Source of the DNA: Candidatus Methylobacter oryzae
Lineage (GTDB): Bacteria; Pseudomonadota; Gammaproteobacteria; Methylococcales; Methylomonadaceae
Assembly: GCA_945861405.1 (NCBI GenBank)
Contig: CAMAUL010000003.1
Coordinates: 39,721-103,720, forward strand
Direction of reading: 5' to 3'
Length of the DNA stretch: 64,000 bases
Below are positions 49,298-61,258 of this stretch, one piece after another. Under the pieces are notes generated by a model. The model ran no database searches, was not told the DNA's origin, and was given only the letters and a program-made list of their open reading frames with translations. Made by a program: the position numbers and the translations under genes. The first letter of the stretch is position 1. Each line of letters opens with the position of its first letter.

Positions 49298-49585
49298 ATG
49301 AATAAATGTTCAGTGTGCGGTCATCCGCGTAACGACCAAGATATGAAATGCCCTGAGTGCGGCAGTTTCTACTCAAAAATTGCCGAGATTATTGCCGAAC
49401 AGGAAGCACTGGAGGAAATGCAAACATTGCGTGGGCGATGCAAAAGAATCCTTGCCTCGGATGAGGTTAGGCTGGCATTGCTGGAAGAATTGAAACAGAT
49501 GTGGGCGGGGCTGACTAAAACAGGCGTATTTGCGCTTTTTGTGATTTTCGTCTTCGTGTTTGCGTTGATCGTTTCTGTTTTGTAG
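49298..49585 (+). CDS. Small zinc-ribbon membrane protein
   Basis: MNKCSVCGHPRNDQDMKCPECGSFYSKIAEI...; C-terminal TM. Confidence 0.7.
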   Translation: MNKCSVCGHPRNDQDMKCPECGSFYSKIAEIIAEQEALEEMQTLRGRCKRILASDEVRLALLEELKQMWAGLTKTGVFALFVIFVFVFALIVSVL

Positions 49586-49641
49586 GTCGGGCAACTGCTT
49601 TTCGTTGCCCGACAATACGATTAAAACCAGCCGCAAACGGG

Positions 49642-49965
49642 TTATTTTTCCAGCAACTTGAGCTTGTCTTCTTTCCCGTTCCACTCATCCGCATCGGGCA
49701 AAGCCGGCTTTACGTCCGTAATGACAGGCCATTGCTTGGCCAGTTCGGCATTTAACGCAATGAAGCCTTCCTGTCCTTCCGGCAATTCATCTTCTGCGAA
49801 AATTGCGTTAGCAGGACATTCCGGCTCGCATAACGTGCAGTCAATACACTCATCAGGATCGATAACCAGAAAGTTAGGGCCTTCATGAAAGCAATCGACA
49901 GGGCAAACATCTACACAATCAGTAAATTTGCATTTAATACAGTTTTCAGTGACGACAAAAGCCAT
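49642..49965 (-). CDS. fdxA: 7Fe ferredoxin FdxA
   Basis: [55 protein letters not shown]. Confidence 0.96.
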   Translation of the reverse strand: MAFVVTENCIKCKFTDCVDVCPVDCFHEGPNFLVIDPDECIDCTLCEPECPANAIFAEDELPEGQEGFIALNAELAKQWPVITDVKPALPDADEWNGKEDKLKLLEK

Positions 49966-50109
49966 AATTATTACCAGGAAAGTTGATTTTTAATTTAGGG
50001 CGCTATTCTAGCAGAAAGCATTGCACGATTGAATGCCGAGTTTGTTAAAGCCATTATTTAGCTAAGAGGTAATTGTGATTTCGCCAAGGGGACAAGGACT
50101 TGGTGAAAC

Positions 50110-50814
50110 TTAGTTTGCACTTGCCGAATTAAATAAAGACAAAAACAGGCCTTTTTCGCCGCTGATTTTTCGTTTTTGGGTGTTTTTTAAAGCCAGCCTT
50201 GCTTCGGCTTTAAGCTGGTTGTCGGCATAAGGTTGTTCAGTACGCACCGGAGCTGCCGCTGCCCGTTCAAAATAAAGCGCCGCATCTTTGGGCTTGTTAT
50301 GTAGCAACAGAAATTCGCCATAGAAATAGTTGGCATCAATGCCATCAGGATTGATTTTAAGTGCGGTTTCCAACATTTGTTGGGCGGCATTGTCATCGCC
50401 AAATGCGACCGGCCATTTCGGTGCCATGTAATAAAGCGTACCTAAGGTCACATAAGCCGACCCGCTCATGGCTGCCGGATTGATTTTAATGGCTTTGATC
50501 AGCAAATCACGCGCCTCATGAATGGCGCTGAGCGCAGAAAAAGCATCTTGGTGATCGGCGTAAGTCGCCTTGACCACGGCCTGCCAAAAAATAGGTTCGG
50601 CGGCGTTCGGGTATTGCCGAGCTAAACCCGTGGCTTTATCGAGCAGCTGAACCAAAGCAGGCCCCTGTTTGCTTTTGGGCGTATTGTAATAAATAGATGC
50701 CCACTCAGCCTCAATGTTTCTTAAAGAATCATCCAGGCTCTCCGCAAGACATTGAACCGACAGTAGCAATAAAACAACAAAAGTTAATTTTCTCATGCGA
50801 GAAATATAGAACAA
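50110..50814 (-). CDS. Secreted TPR-like protein
   Basis: Signal peptide and AAEPIFWQAVVKATYADHQDAFSALSAIHEARDLLIKAIKINPAAMSGSAYVTLGTLYY. Confidence 0.7.
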   Translation of the reverse strand: MFYISRMRKLTFVVLLLLSVQCLAESLDDSLRNIEAEWASIYYNTPKSKQGPALVQLLDKATGLARQYPNAAEPIFWQAVVKATYADHQDAFSALSAIHEARDLLIKAIKINPAAMSGSAYVTLGTLYYMAPKWPVAFGDDNAAQQMLETALKINPDGIDANYFYGEFLLLHNKPKDAALYFERAAAAPVRTEQPYADNQLKAEARLALKNTQKRKISGEKGLFLSLFNSASAN

Positions 50815-50847
50815 GACTCATAATATTTCAATAGGTGACTGAAATAT

Positions 50848-51324
50848 TTAATCTTCACGCCATTCAGAATACGAATGTATCGCCAGATTGTTGTTGTAAT
50901 AACGCAAATCACCGGTAACTTCCTCACCTAACCAAGGCGGTTTTGAAAAAGCTTGCCCTGTTTCGTCCAGCTCAATTTCAGCGACTATCAAGCCCTGATT
51001 GTCACCCTCAAACTCATCTATTTCCCAAAGATGACCGTCATCAGTGACGAAATGACGGTTTTTTTCGATTAACGGTTTTCGGCAAAGATTGTTTAATATC
51101 TCGTCTGCATCCTCCATCGGAATTTCATATTCATATTCATGCCGGTGGGTACCGATAGTCGCCGTTTTAATATTCAGCCACGCATGGTCATCGCTGATGC
51201 GCACCCTGATTGAGCTGGTTGCCTGGGAGCTTAAATAGCCTTGCCGGTATTTTACCGAGTGACTGATGTGCTTGCGCCAATCGTCGGTGGCGAGCAAAAA
51301 TTTATGTTCTATCTCTATAGCCAT
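50848..51324 (-). CDS. CYTH domain-containing protein
   Basis: MAIEIEHKFLLATDDWRKHISHSVKYRQGYLSS (ExExK); VAEIELDETGQAFSKPPWLGEEVTGDLRYYNNNLA. Confidence 0.93.
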   Translation of the reverse strand: MAIEIEHKFLLATDDWRKHISHSVKYRQGYLSSQATSSIRVRISDDHAWLNIKTATIGTHRHEYEYEIPMEDADEILNNLCRKPLIEKNRHFVTDDGHLWEIDEFEGDNQGLIVAEIELDETGQAFSKPPWLGEEVTGDLRYYNNNLAIHSYSEWRED

Positions 51325-51587
51325 GATTTTGTTCCTTACAGTGGCTGTGGACGCCGCAACAATAGCGGCTAAAATATATGCCATTTTATCAGGCCGAGTC
51401 CTATGCTTTATTCGCAATTCCTGCTTAAATACACGGTCATATCGGGTCGCGTCAATGACATCGGTTCGGCGGCTGTTATAATATCAAAGCTCTGGGATCG
51501 GTAACCTGGACACTAATTCTACTTTAGCCGCGACTGCTCTTGGCAGTCTTGGCATACACATCAACCCTGACGATAAAGAGGAACGCA

Positions 51588-52520
51588 ATGAGTGCATTAA
51601 TATGTGGGTCTATGGCTTACGACACTATCATGGTTTTTCATGATAAATTCAAACATCACATTTTGCCGGAAAAAATCCACATCCTGAATGTCTCGTTCCT
51701 GGTGCCGGTGATGCGGCGCGAATACGGCGGTTGCGCAGGCAACATTGCTTACAATCTGAAACTGCTGGGCGAAGAACCGTTAACCATGGCCACCGTCGGG
51801 CACGATTTTGAACCGTATGCCCAATGGATGGCGCAGAACCAGTTATCCAGCGAGTTTATCAAGATTCTGGACAACAGCTATACCGGCCAAGCCTACATCA
51901 CCACCGACGAAGAAGCCAACCAGATTACCGCTTTCCACCCCGGCGCGATGAATTCGTCGCACTTAAATTCAGTGCCGACCGACCGGAAAATCAGCATAGG
52001 CATCGTGTCTCCTGATGGCAAGGAAGGTATGCAATTGCATGCCGAGCAGTTTGCAGAGCTGGATATACCGTTTATTTTCGATCCGGGCCAGGGCATGCCT
52101 ATGTTTAACGGCGAGGAACTGCTCAAGTTTATCGATCAGGCAACCTGGGTAACCTTGAATGACTATGAGTCCGAGTTAATGCAGGAACGTACCGGCTTAT
52201 CGCTGGAACAAATGGCTGCGCGGGTTGAAGCGCTGATTATTACTTTGGGCGGTAAAGGGTCTCAAATTTACACTCACGGCGAATGCATCACCATTCCTGC
52301 GGCAAAACCTAAAGCGATACTTGATCCGACAGGCTGCGGCGACTCCTATCGTGCAGGACTTTTATACGGCCTGATGAATGAATTGGGCTGGGAAGTGACC
52401 GGCAGGGTTGCCTCGTTGATGGGCGCGATTAAAATCGAAAATAACGGCACCCAGAATCATTCGTTCGATATGGAGTCTTTCAAGCTGCGATACCGCGAGA
52501 ATTTCGGTTCTTCGTTTTAA
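51588..52520 (+). CDS. PfkB family carbohydrate kinase (adenosine/ribokinase-like)
   Basis: MSALICGSMAYDTIMVF; GGCAGNIAYNLKLLGEEP; LDPTGCGDSYRAGLLYG. Confidence 0.93.
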   Translation: MSALICGSMAYDTIMVFHDKFKHHILPEKIHILNVSFLVPVMRREYGGCAGNIAYNLKLLGEEPLTMATVGHDFEPYAQWMAQNQLSSEFIKILDNSYTGQAYITTDEEANQITAFHPGAMNSSHLNSVPTDRKISIGIVSPDGKEGMQLHAEQFAELDIPFIFDPGQGMPMFNGEELLKFIDQATWVTLNDYESELMQERTGLSLEQMAARVEALIITLGGKGSQIYTHGECITIPAAKPKAILDPTGCGDSYRAGLLYGLMNELGWEVTGRVASLMGAIKIENNGTQNHSFDMESFKLRYRENFGSSF

Positions 52521-52540
52521 AAAAGCATGTTAGAAAAATA

Positions 52541-52588
52541 CGACTGCATGGATGCAGGAGGTAGAGCAGCGCAGGAGCAGTTGCCGAG
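52541..52588. repeat. CGACTGCATGGATGCAGGAGGTAGAGCAGCGCAGGAGCAGTTGCCGAG repeat
   Basis: Near-identical to 49036-49084 and the reverse complement at 10376-10425. Confidence 0.85.
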
Positions 52589-52691
52589 AACACGGATGAC
52601 GCAGATTTTGGCTGATAAACGCGGATAAAAAATCCTATAAATCCGTCTAATCTGCGTCATCTGCGTCATCTGCGTCATCTGCGTTCTATTA
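52589..52691. repeat. Imperfect palindrome of the GATGACGCAGAT family with CATCTGCGT tandem
   Basis: GAACACGGATGACGCAGAT ... ATCTGCGTCATCTGCGTCATCTGCGTCATCTGCGTTCTAT. Confidence 0.85.
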
Positions 52692-52725
52692 TTAATAGCC
52701 TACAACTGTTGAGTAACTGATATTC

Positions 52726-53526
52726 ATGCTAAAACACACCCAAAATCTCCTGGACATCATGGCGCGCCTGCGCCACCCCGAACAGGGCTGCGCGTGGGAC
52801 GTCAAGCAGGACTTTTCCAGCCTTATCCCCTACCTGATTGAAGAAGCCTACGAAGTCGTCGATGCGATTGAACGCAATGATTTGGATGATCTGCGCTCGG
52901 AACTGGGCGACCTGTTGTTGCAGGTGGTGTTCCATGCGCAAATCGCCGAGGAACAAGGGCTGTTCACTTTTGAGCAGGTTTCGGAAGGCATATGCGACAA
53001 ACTGATCCGCCGCCATCCGCATGTTTTTTCCGATGCCGTTTTCAACACCGATGAAGAACGCCATCAAGCCTGGGAACAGGAAAAAGCCATCGAACGGCAG
53101 AAGAAAAACAAAACGGCTACGCCGGACAGCGTGTTATCCGGCGTAGCCCGAAATCTTCCGGCATTGATCGAGTGCGAGAAAATACAAGATCGCGCCGCAA
53201 ATCACGGCTTTGACTGGCCTGATGTGTTGCCGGTTTTCGATAAGGTGTTGGAAGAACTGGATGAGGTTAAAGAAGCTTGGCAGTCCGGCGATCAGGCGCA
53301 TATTCAGGAAGAAATCGGCGATTTATTGCTGGTTGCGGTTAATCTGGCTAGGCATTTAAACGTCAACGCCGAAGTCGCTCTCAAGGAAAGCACTAAAAAA
53401 TTCTCCCGGCGCTTCCAGCACATAGAACAACAGGTTGAAGCGGTCGGCCTGAATCTGAAAGACTACGAACTGGCCGAATTGGATGTTTTATGGAATCAGG
53501 CCAAACTGGCTTTAAACAAAAAATAG
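52726..53526 (+). CDS. mazG: Nucleoside triphosphate pyrophosphohydrolase MazG
   Basis: LLDIMARLRHPEQGCAWDVKQDFSSLIPYLIEEAYEVVDAIE; LGDLLLQVVFHAQIAEE. Confidence 0.96.
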   Translation: MLKHTQNLLDIMARLRHPEQGCAWDVKQDFSSLIPYLIEEAYEVVDAIERNDLDDLRSELGDLLLQVVFHAQIAEEQGLFTFEQVSEGICDKLIRRHPHVFSDAVFNTDEERHQAWEQEKAIERQKKNKTATPDSVLSGVARNLPALIECEKIQDRAANHGFDWPDVLPVFDKVLEELDEVKEAWQSGDQAHIQEEIGDLLLVAVNLARHLNVNAEVALKESTKKFSRRFQHIEQQVEAVGLNLKDYELAELDVLWNQAKLALNKK

Positions 53527-53598
53527 ATCATGTCCGGGCGACCTTTCGGTTGTCCAAGCTAAAGCTGTAGTAACTACTCACCCTATTGGATTTCGTAT

Positions 53599-53660
53599 GT
53601 TCAAAGCTAGCTTTGAACTCCGATATTAACGCTTTTTGGAGTCCAAAGCTGGCTTTGGTC
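53599..53660. repeat. 62-bp repeat of the GTTCAAAGC/GTCCAAAGC family
   Basis: GTTCAAAGCTAGCTTTGAACTCCGATATTAACGCTTTTTGGAGTCCAAAGCTGGCTTTGGTC. Confidence 0.9.
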
Positions 53661-53705
53661 GATTTAAAGTTGTGCATGAAATAAATTCACCGGATGTTTG
53701 CCGTG

Positions 53706-53749
53706 GGAGTGCAATCTTTGCTTGCGTTTGCAGGCGAAGCCTGCACTCC
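53706..53749. repeat. 44-bp repeat GGAGTGCAATCTTTGCTTGCGTTTGCAGGCGAAGCCTGCACTCC
   Basis: Second copy of the 40159-40202 family. Confidence 0.9.
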
Positions 53750-53873
53750 GGCTATTGGCACCTTGCTCAAGTGTTAGTTATAAGCTGTATCTACTTTAAA
53801 ATACAGGGAAAACCATAAACGGAACCGCGACTGAAGTCGCGGTTCCAACTGCCCCGAAATTTAAAGCAGATAC

Positions 53874-56800
53874 CTAAAACTCTTCCCACTCATCGCTGGC
53901 AACCGGTTTTGACTGCGGTTTCGGCTTGGCTGGCGTACTTGCCGATGAGCTGAAATCTTTTTTCAAACGCATAATTGCAACCCCGACTGCGGTTGACGCA
54001 GAAACGAACGCAGACCCGGATCCCAGCATTGCTTCCGCCTCGCTGTATTTTTTCGCATTGATCATGGTCGCAACTCGTCCAGCCTCAACATGAAAGGCTG
54101 CATGTTTGGACACGCACTCTGAATAACTTGGCTGATGAGCAAGGCGAGACTTAGCGTCACCGTGCAGCCATTTGCCGAACTCGCAGCAATTGTCTTTTGA
54201 GATAGTGACAACATCCATCTTCTCATGTTTCGATATGGCAGTACGAAGCTTCACTTTCCACTCCGAATGTTTCTCCAGCGCCTTATCCAGGTCTACGCCG
54301 CTTTCATTTAACATAGGAACGTTGTTGTCATAGGACTCGCTCTTGGCAGGTACGCTTTTCCTGCCAACTTGACTGAAAGTGCCTGCCGGTTCAGCATTCG
54401 CAAACCCGGTAAAACCTCGCGAGTTGCCATCCAACTTAAAGTGTCCCACCGTAACCGCGAGGTTTTGCGTCTGCTCTTCAAGGGATTCCGCTGCCGCTGC
54501 CGCCTGCTCTACCAACGCCGCATTTTGCTGTGTCACGTCGTCCATTTGGCCGATGGCCTGATTGACCTGCTCGATGCCGGATGTCTGCTCCATGGAGGCC
54601 GCGCTAATCTCGGACATAATGGCTGTCACACCGCGAATGGCGCCAACAATTTCTTCCATGGTTTTCCCGGCTTGGGCAACCAACTTGGTGCCATCCTCAA
54701 CTTTTTCCACCGAGTCTCCAATCAGGCCTTTGATTTCGGCGGCTGCCGCAGCTGCGCGTTGCGCGAGATTGCGCACCTCGACAGCCACCACTGCAAAGCC
54801 CCGGCCTTGTTCGCCGGCACGAGCCGCTTCTACTGCCGCATTGAGCGCGAGAATATTAGTTTGAAACGCAATGCCGTCTATCACCGAAATGATGTCCACA
54901 ACTTTGCGTGAAGATTCATTAATGCCCTCCATGGTCGATACCACCTGACCGACTACTTGAACCCCCTTGCCCGCGATGTCCGTTGCACCAACCGCAAGCT
55001 GATTGGCATGTTTGGCATTTTGGCTATTGGCCTGCACGGTAGAAGTCAGTTCCTCCATGCTGGCAGCGGTTTCTTCCAAACTGGCAGCCTGCTCTTCGGT
55101 ACGGTGCGACAGATCATTGTTACCGGATGCAATTTCTTTTGCGGCGGTATTAATCGACTCGGAAGCATCCTTGATTTGACCGACAATCTCTTTGAGTTTT
55201 TCCACAGTGGAATTGGAATCGTCTTTAAGTTGACCGAAAGTCCCCGCATAGTCATTGGTAATGGTTTCGGTCAGGTCGCCTCGGGACAGTGCGCCCAATA
55301 CGCGCACCACTTCATTCAGGCCGGTAGAGCTGGTTTCCATCAGCTCATTAACGCCCTGAGCCAATTGCAGAAAGAAGCCTTCTTTATCCCCCTCGTTAAT
55401 GCGCTGGTTGAAATCGCCTAACACTGCACCGCTGACCACCCTGGCGACTTCTTGCTCGATGGCCACTTCTGCGGTTCGGTCTTTCCATTCCACGACCGAG
55501 CCGATACGCTGCCCCTGTTCGTTACTGATGGGATTGGCTATCAAATAAAAAGTACACCCTCCAATGTGAATCTCACTACGAAAAGTCGAACTTAACGCGC
55601 CAAGCAATTGTTGCTGATGCACGGGGTTCTTGTGAAAAACATCCATGCTTGTCCCCAGCAATGTGCTGGTATTAAACTTGGGCAAGGCCTTACGTATCTC
55701 AGACTCGGCGTGCTCCAGCATAGCAAGTACGGCCGGATTGATATAAATAATGTTGCGCTCATTATCAGCCACCATCACGTTAGACGTAATGCCATCCAGG
55801 GCAATTTTGAGGCGCAGGGCTTCATCATGCTCCTTATGTTCCTTGGTTATGCGTGTCAGCAATAATTTCTGCATGGTGCTCATAGAACGGAACAATTCCC
55901 CCAGCTCATCCTTTTGAGAAGTGTCGATGCTGGAGCTCAAATCGCCGCTGGCAATCGCGCTAGCCACCTGCTGTAGCGTGTTAATCGAACGCAAAATCTC
56001 CCGGCTGATAAAAAAGGTCAGTATGGCAGTTATCAGGACGGCCAGAATGGTTAGCACAATGAAGAATATCACCATGCGCTGCGCATCGCTTTTGAACTTG
56101 CCCGCAGCATCGAGCAGATCGCCGGAGAGTTTATTCTCAACTTCCTTGATCAGGTCGATTTTTTCGGTCACAGTTTTAAACCAGTAGGCCGGATCAATGC
56201 CTAGTCCCGGCTCAGTACCTTTGTCCATCGCGAGTTTCTTGATCCTTGCAACTTCATCGACGGCAGAACCAGAGACCTTAGTCTTGTAAAACTCTTTTTG
56301 GCTATCCAGCGCATAAGCCAAAAACATATCGGTATAGACATCCTGAGCGGAGAAGTTTTTCAAAAATCGGCTCTGGGTATCTGGCGTAAACCGGTCAGCG
56401 GCAAACACCGTAGTCAGCAAAGCCCGCTCCATGCCGGCACGTTCCTTGGCTTTAAGTAAACTTGAATATGAAGAAGCCAAACGGGCAATTTCGCTGTGGC
56501 TACTGAGCATGGAGACCTGGGCAGGCACATCAAGCAGGGAACCGATGGTTTTAGTGTAATAGGCGCTCGACTGCGTCCCATCCATGCCGAGCGCACTGAT
56601 GATGCCGCGCTTGGTAGCCAGCTCACCCAAATTGCCAACCGCAACACCCAGCAGAGCCTTAAGTCCCTCACTGTAGCTGGCTGGATCAAAGCTTTTCAGC
56701 GTCGCTTGCAATGTCTCAACAGCCTTATCGGTTTTCACTCGCTGCGCCGGTAACTCGGCGGCAAACTTGACGCCATTACTGCCGATAAAAGAGGCGCTCA

Positions 56801-57008
56801 TGCCGCGCTCTTTCTGCATTTCATGTACCAGAGCGCCAATTTTGACGGACACATCAACCAAGGATTCCAGCTTAGTCATTTCTTTAGAAGTCACCAGCCT
56901 TTCAAGAACCCCAGACCCGGCAAAATACAGCAGAGCGAGGGCCGGGATGGCCGCCATCAGAATTAATCTTAATCTTAGGCTTGATGTAAAAGCGATATTG
57001 TTTGACAT
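53874..57008 (-). CDS. Methyl-accepting chemotaxis protein: NIT sensor, HAMP, PAS-like, MCP signalling and C-terminal CZB zinc-binding domain
   Basis: NIT-like N-terminus ([25 protein letters not shown]); [25 protein letters not shown]-terminal CZB ([31 protein letters not shown]). Confidence 0.93.
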   Translation of the reverse strand: MSNNIAFTSSLRLRLILMAAIPALALLYFAGSGVLERLVTSKEMTKLESLVDVSVKIGALVHEMQKERGMSASFIGSNGVKFAAELPAQRVKTDKAVETLQATLKSFDPASYSEGLKALLGVAVGNLGELATKRGIISALGMDGTQSSAYYTKTIGSLLDVPAQVSMLSSHSEIARLASSYSSLLKAKERAGMERALLTTVFAADRFTPDTQSRFLKNFSAQDVYTDMFLAYALDSQKEFYKTKVSGSAVDEVARIKKLAMDKGTEPGLGIDPAYWFKTVTEKIDLIKEVENKLSGDLLDAAGKFKSDAQRMVIFFIVLTILAVLITAILTFFISREILRSINTLQQVASAIASGDLSSSIDTSQKDELGELFRSMSTMQKLLLTRITKEHKEHDEALRLKIALDGITSNVMVADNERNIIYINPAVLAMLEHAESEIRKALPKFNTSTLLGTSMDVFHKNPVHQQQLLGALSSTFRSEIHIGGCTFYLIANPISNEQGQRIGSVVEWKDRTAEVAIEQEVARVVSGAVLGDFNQRINEGDKEGFFLQLAQGVNELMETSSTGLNEVVRVLGALSRGDLTETITNDYAGTFGQLKDDSNSTVEKLKEIVGQIKDASESINTAAKEIASGNNDLSHRTEEQAASLEETAASMEELTSTVQANSQNAKHANQLAVGATDIAGKGVQVVGQVVSTMEGINESSRKVVDIISVIDGIAFQTNILALNAAVEAARAGEQGRGFAVVAVEVRNLAQRAAAAAAEIKGLIGDSVEKVEDGTKLVAQAGKTMEEIVGAIRGVTAIMSEISAASMEQTSGIEQVNQAIGQMDDVTQQNAALVEQAAAAAESLEEQTQNLAVTVGHFKLDGNSRGFTGFANAEPAGTFSQVGRKSVPAKSESYDNNVPMLNESGVDLDKALEKHSEWKVKLRTAISKHEKMDVVTISKDNCCEFGKWLHGDAKSRLAHQPSYSECVSKHAAFHVEAGRVATMINAKKYSEAEAMLGSGSAFVSASTAVGVAIMRLKKDFSSSASTPAKPKPQSKPVASDEWEEF

Positions 57009-57152
57009 GCTGTATCCCTGGATAATATTTCTAAAGTATTTTGGAGCTACTTCAAGCGTCGGATTACGCTATGTTGTTGCATCCTTGGCAAACCCGATCT
57101 ACTCGACTAATTTCAAGAGTCTAACCCTGCAAAAAATTATAGCATCTAACAG

Positions 57153-57596
57153 CTAACCATTCAGCAATCGGATCGCCATCACATCACATCTGGCGTAATG
57201 TAGGACGCTATTTGCCGTTGAACCCAACAATAGCGACAGCCCATGCCGCCCATGCGAACCTACTACAATTAAATCAACCCGTTCCCGCTCGGCAAGCTCG
57301 ACAATCTCCTGCTTAGGCGCGCCCCAGACCATCCAACGATTGACTTGAGCTACACCCAATTGATCGCCAATCTGCATTAGCTTGACTTTCTCCGCTTCAA
57401 GTAGCTCATAACACGAATCTTTATCTAGCGGAATCACCGTTCCATAACCGGTGTCCGGCATCGGAATATTATCCAGCACATGAATAACGCTCAATTTAGC
57501 CTGATATTTCTCGGCTAAATCTTTTGCTCTTTGGGCAACCGTGCCGCCATGCCCGGAAAAATCCACGGCCAGTAAAATATGCTGATAAGCGCCCAT
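57153..57596 (-). CDS. Universal stress protein UspA family
   Basis: MGAYQHILLAVDFSGHGGTVAQRAKDLAEKYQAKLSVIHVLD; VVGSHGRHGLSLLLGSTANSVLHYARCDVMAIR. Confidence 0.95.
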   Translation of the reverse strand: MGAYQHILLAVDFSGHGGTVAQRAKDLAEKYQAKLSVIHVLDNIPMPDTGYGTVIPLDKDSCYELLEAEKVKLMQIGDQLGVAQVNRWMVWGAPKQEIVELAERERVDLIVVGSHGRHGLSLLLGSTANSVLHYARCDVMAIRLLNG

Positions 57597-57633
57597 AGTT
57601 TTTGCCTTATTAGCTACTCACAGGTTAGAAAAA

Positions 57634-57768
57634 TAGAACGCTGATAACGCAGATGATTATGATTAAATAAGATTTAAACGAATTATCCTAAAAAGCCAAA
57701 TGAACGGCTTTCAGGTACTTCAATATTATCCGCGTTTATCATATTCATCTGCGTTATCTGCGTTCCAT
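57634..57768. repeat. Imperfect palindrome of the AGAACGCTGATAACGCAGAT family
   Basis: ATAGAACGCTGATAACGCAGATGATTATGATTAAATAAGATT ... TTCATCTGCGTTATCTGCGTTCCAT. Confidence 0.85.
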
Positions 57769-57787
57769 TGTATTTGATGATTGAGGG

Positions 57788-59806
<2,019 letters not shown>

Positions 59807-60096
59807 CCTTTACGGATGTAAGCTTAAGTTAAAGGATAATGCCGCAGATTGCAAGCTTAGCGCGCAACGCCGACGCCATAAATGCCTTATAAAACAAATT
59901 GTTTTAACGGGCAAGCCTCCTTAATATAGCCTTATTTAAAGTCCGCATCGACCCATCGCCTGCCATCAAGATGAATTACTCGCTCATTTTGAATCATCAT
60001 GAATTACGCAAAATTCAACACCCTTGGGCTAGCGCTTATCTCAGAAGCCTCCGGCTTATATCAAAACAAGGTAAAGATATTGCGCAAGCGTATCAT

Positions 60097-60250
60097 CGTC
60101 ATTCCGGCAGGGATTGCCGGAATCCAGAGCACAGGGATGTGAACGGTTGTGAACTACATAATTCCCCGTAGCAAGACTTGTGTCCAGCTTTGATATTGCA
60201 TCCATGGCTTCTGGATCCCGGCAATCCCTGCCGGGATGACGTGTTGTGTA
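60097..60250. repeat. Inverted REP pair (CGTCATTCCGGCAGGGATTGCCGGAATCCAG ... CTGGATCCCGGCAATCCCTGCCGGGATGACG)
   Basis: Two REPs in opposite orientation ~65 nt apart. Confidence 0.88.
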
Positions 60251-60399
60251 GATACCTATGCACTTCACAAGGATAGGTACGGGGAATAATCTTCTAAAAA
60301 ACCGCACTTTTAATCACATCCTATCCGCCCTGTAAAAATGATTTTTTTTGTCAGCAATGTTAGAATCAGCACCATTATATGACTGACCAGACTTAACGG

Positions 60400-61230
60400 A
60401 TGTCAACAGACTCTCAACAGAACGCTCATCAATCGCCGGTACTGGAATTTAAAAGCAGCACGTTTTCTGTGCCTGTTTTGGTTTTAGCCAGCAATGATGT
60501 CATCACTATCGAGCAGCAATTACAGGAAAAAATCCATCAAGCGCCCGAGTTTTTCAAGAATTCGCCGCTGGTGTTTGATTTGCAAGAACTGAACAAACTC
60601 GATCTCGACATTGATGTTACCGAGCTCACCCATGTCATCCGCAAGCTGGGCTTATTGCCGATAGGGATACGCGGCGGCGGCGCACAACAAAACCAACAAG
60701 CTTTGGAACTTGGCATCCCTATACATTCCGGCCATATCGCCAGGGATGGTGTGTATGCCGCAAACCAGTCGGGAACTGGTGCGGCGAGCACTGCGACATC
60801 TTCCGGAGCGCCAAAACAGCAAGCTCCAGAACCAGAGCCAGAGCTTGAATCTGGGCATGATCATGAATCCGAACAAGAGTCCACAGCTGAACCGCAAGCC
60901 GTTGCTGTAAACACCACCATAATCACCCACCCCGTCCGTTCAGGTCAGCGCATTTATGCAGCGGGTGATTTGGTCATTTTGGCTCAAGTCAGTGCAGGGG
61001 CTGAAATTCTGGCCGAAGGCAATATTCACGTTTACGGCTCGCTAAGAGGCCGGGCACTGGCAGGCGTGCAAGGCAACACCGAAGCACGAATTTTTTGTTC
61101 CGCTTTACAAGCAGAGCTGATTTCGATTGCCGGAAATTACAAGGTCAGCGAAGATTTGAATAGCGCCGCTCATATCCGGCCCGTTCAGATCTATTTACAA
61201 AACCACACTTTAGTTATTAAAGATATTTAA
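60400..61230 (+). CDS. minC: Septum site-determining protein MinC
   Basis: C-terminal VRSGQRIYAAGDLVILAQVSAGAEILAEGNIHVYGSLRGRALAGVQGNTEARIFCSALQAELISIAGNY; followed by minD-minE. The variable linker carries the 17-codon repeat in reverse. Confidence 0.95.
   Translation: MSTDSQQNAHQSPVLEFKSSTFSVPVLVLASNDVITIEQQLQEKIHQAPEFFKNSPLVFDLQELNKLDLDIDVTELTHVIRKLGLLPIGIRGGGAQQNQQALELGIPIHSGHIARDGVYAANQSGTGAASTATSSGAPKQQAPEPEPELESGHDHESEQESTAEPQAVAVNTTIITHPVRSGQRIYAAGDLVILAQVSAGAEILAEGNIHVYGSLRGRALAGVQGNTEARIFCSALQAELISIAGNYKVSEDLNSAAHIRPVQIYLQNHTLVIKDI
60736..60786 (-). repeat. 17-codon intragenic repeat, copy 3 (in minC, opposite orientation)
   Basis: Reverse complement cgccgcaccagttcccgactggtttgcggcatacacaccatccctggcgat; 48/51 identical to the purH copy. 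Sense reading [17 protein letters not shown]. Confidence 0.9.
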
Positions 61231-61258
61231 TTTATAGCGCTTTTTGGAGGAAACATTT

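Noticed and set aside
49586-49613. GTCGGGCAAC...GTTGCCCGAC hairpin as a terminator
   Set aside because: A stem is visible but there is no convincing T-tract; probably another small palindromic repeat.
52589-52691. Tandem CATCTGCGT units considered as a CRISPR-like or VNTR array
   Set aside because: Only a few short units without spacers; better explained as a variant of the dispersed palindrome family.
60652-60930. Minus-strand ORF containing CGIHTIPGD inside minC
   Set aside because: Not a gene. It is the antisense reading of the 51-nt repeat inside minC and is useful only as evidence of that repeat.
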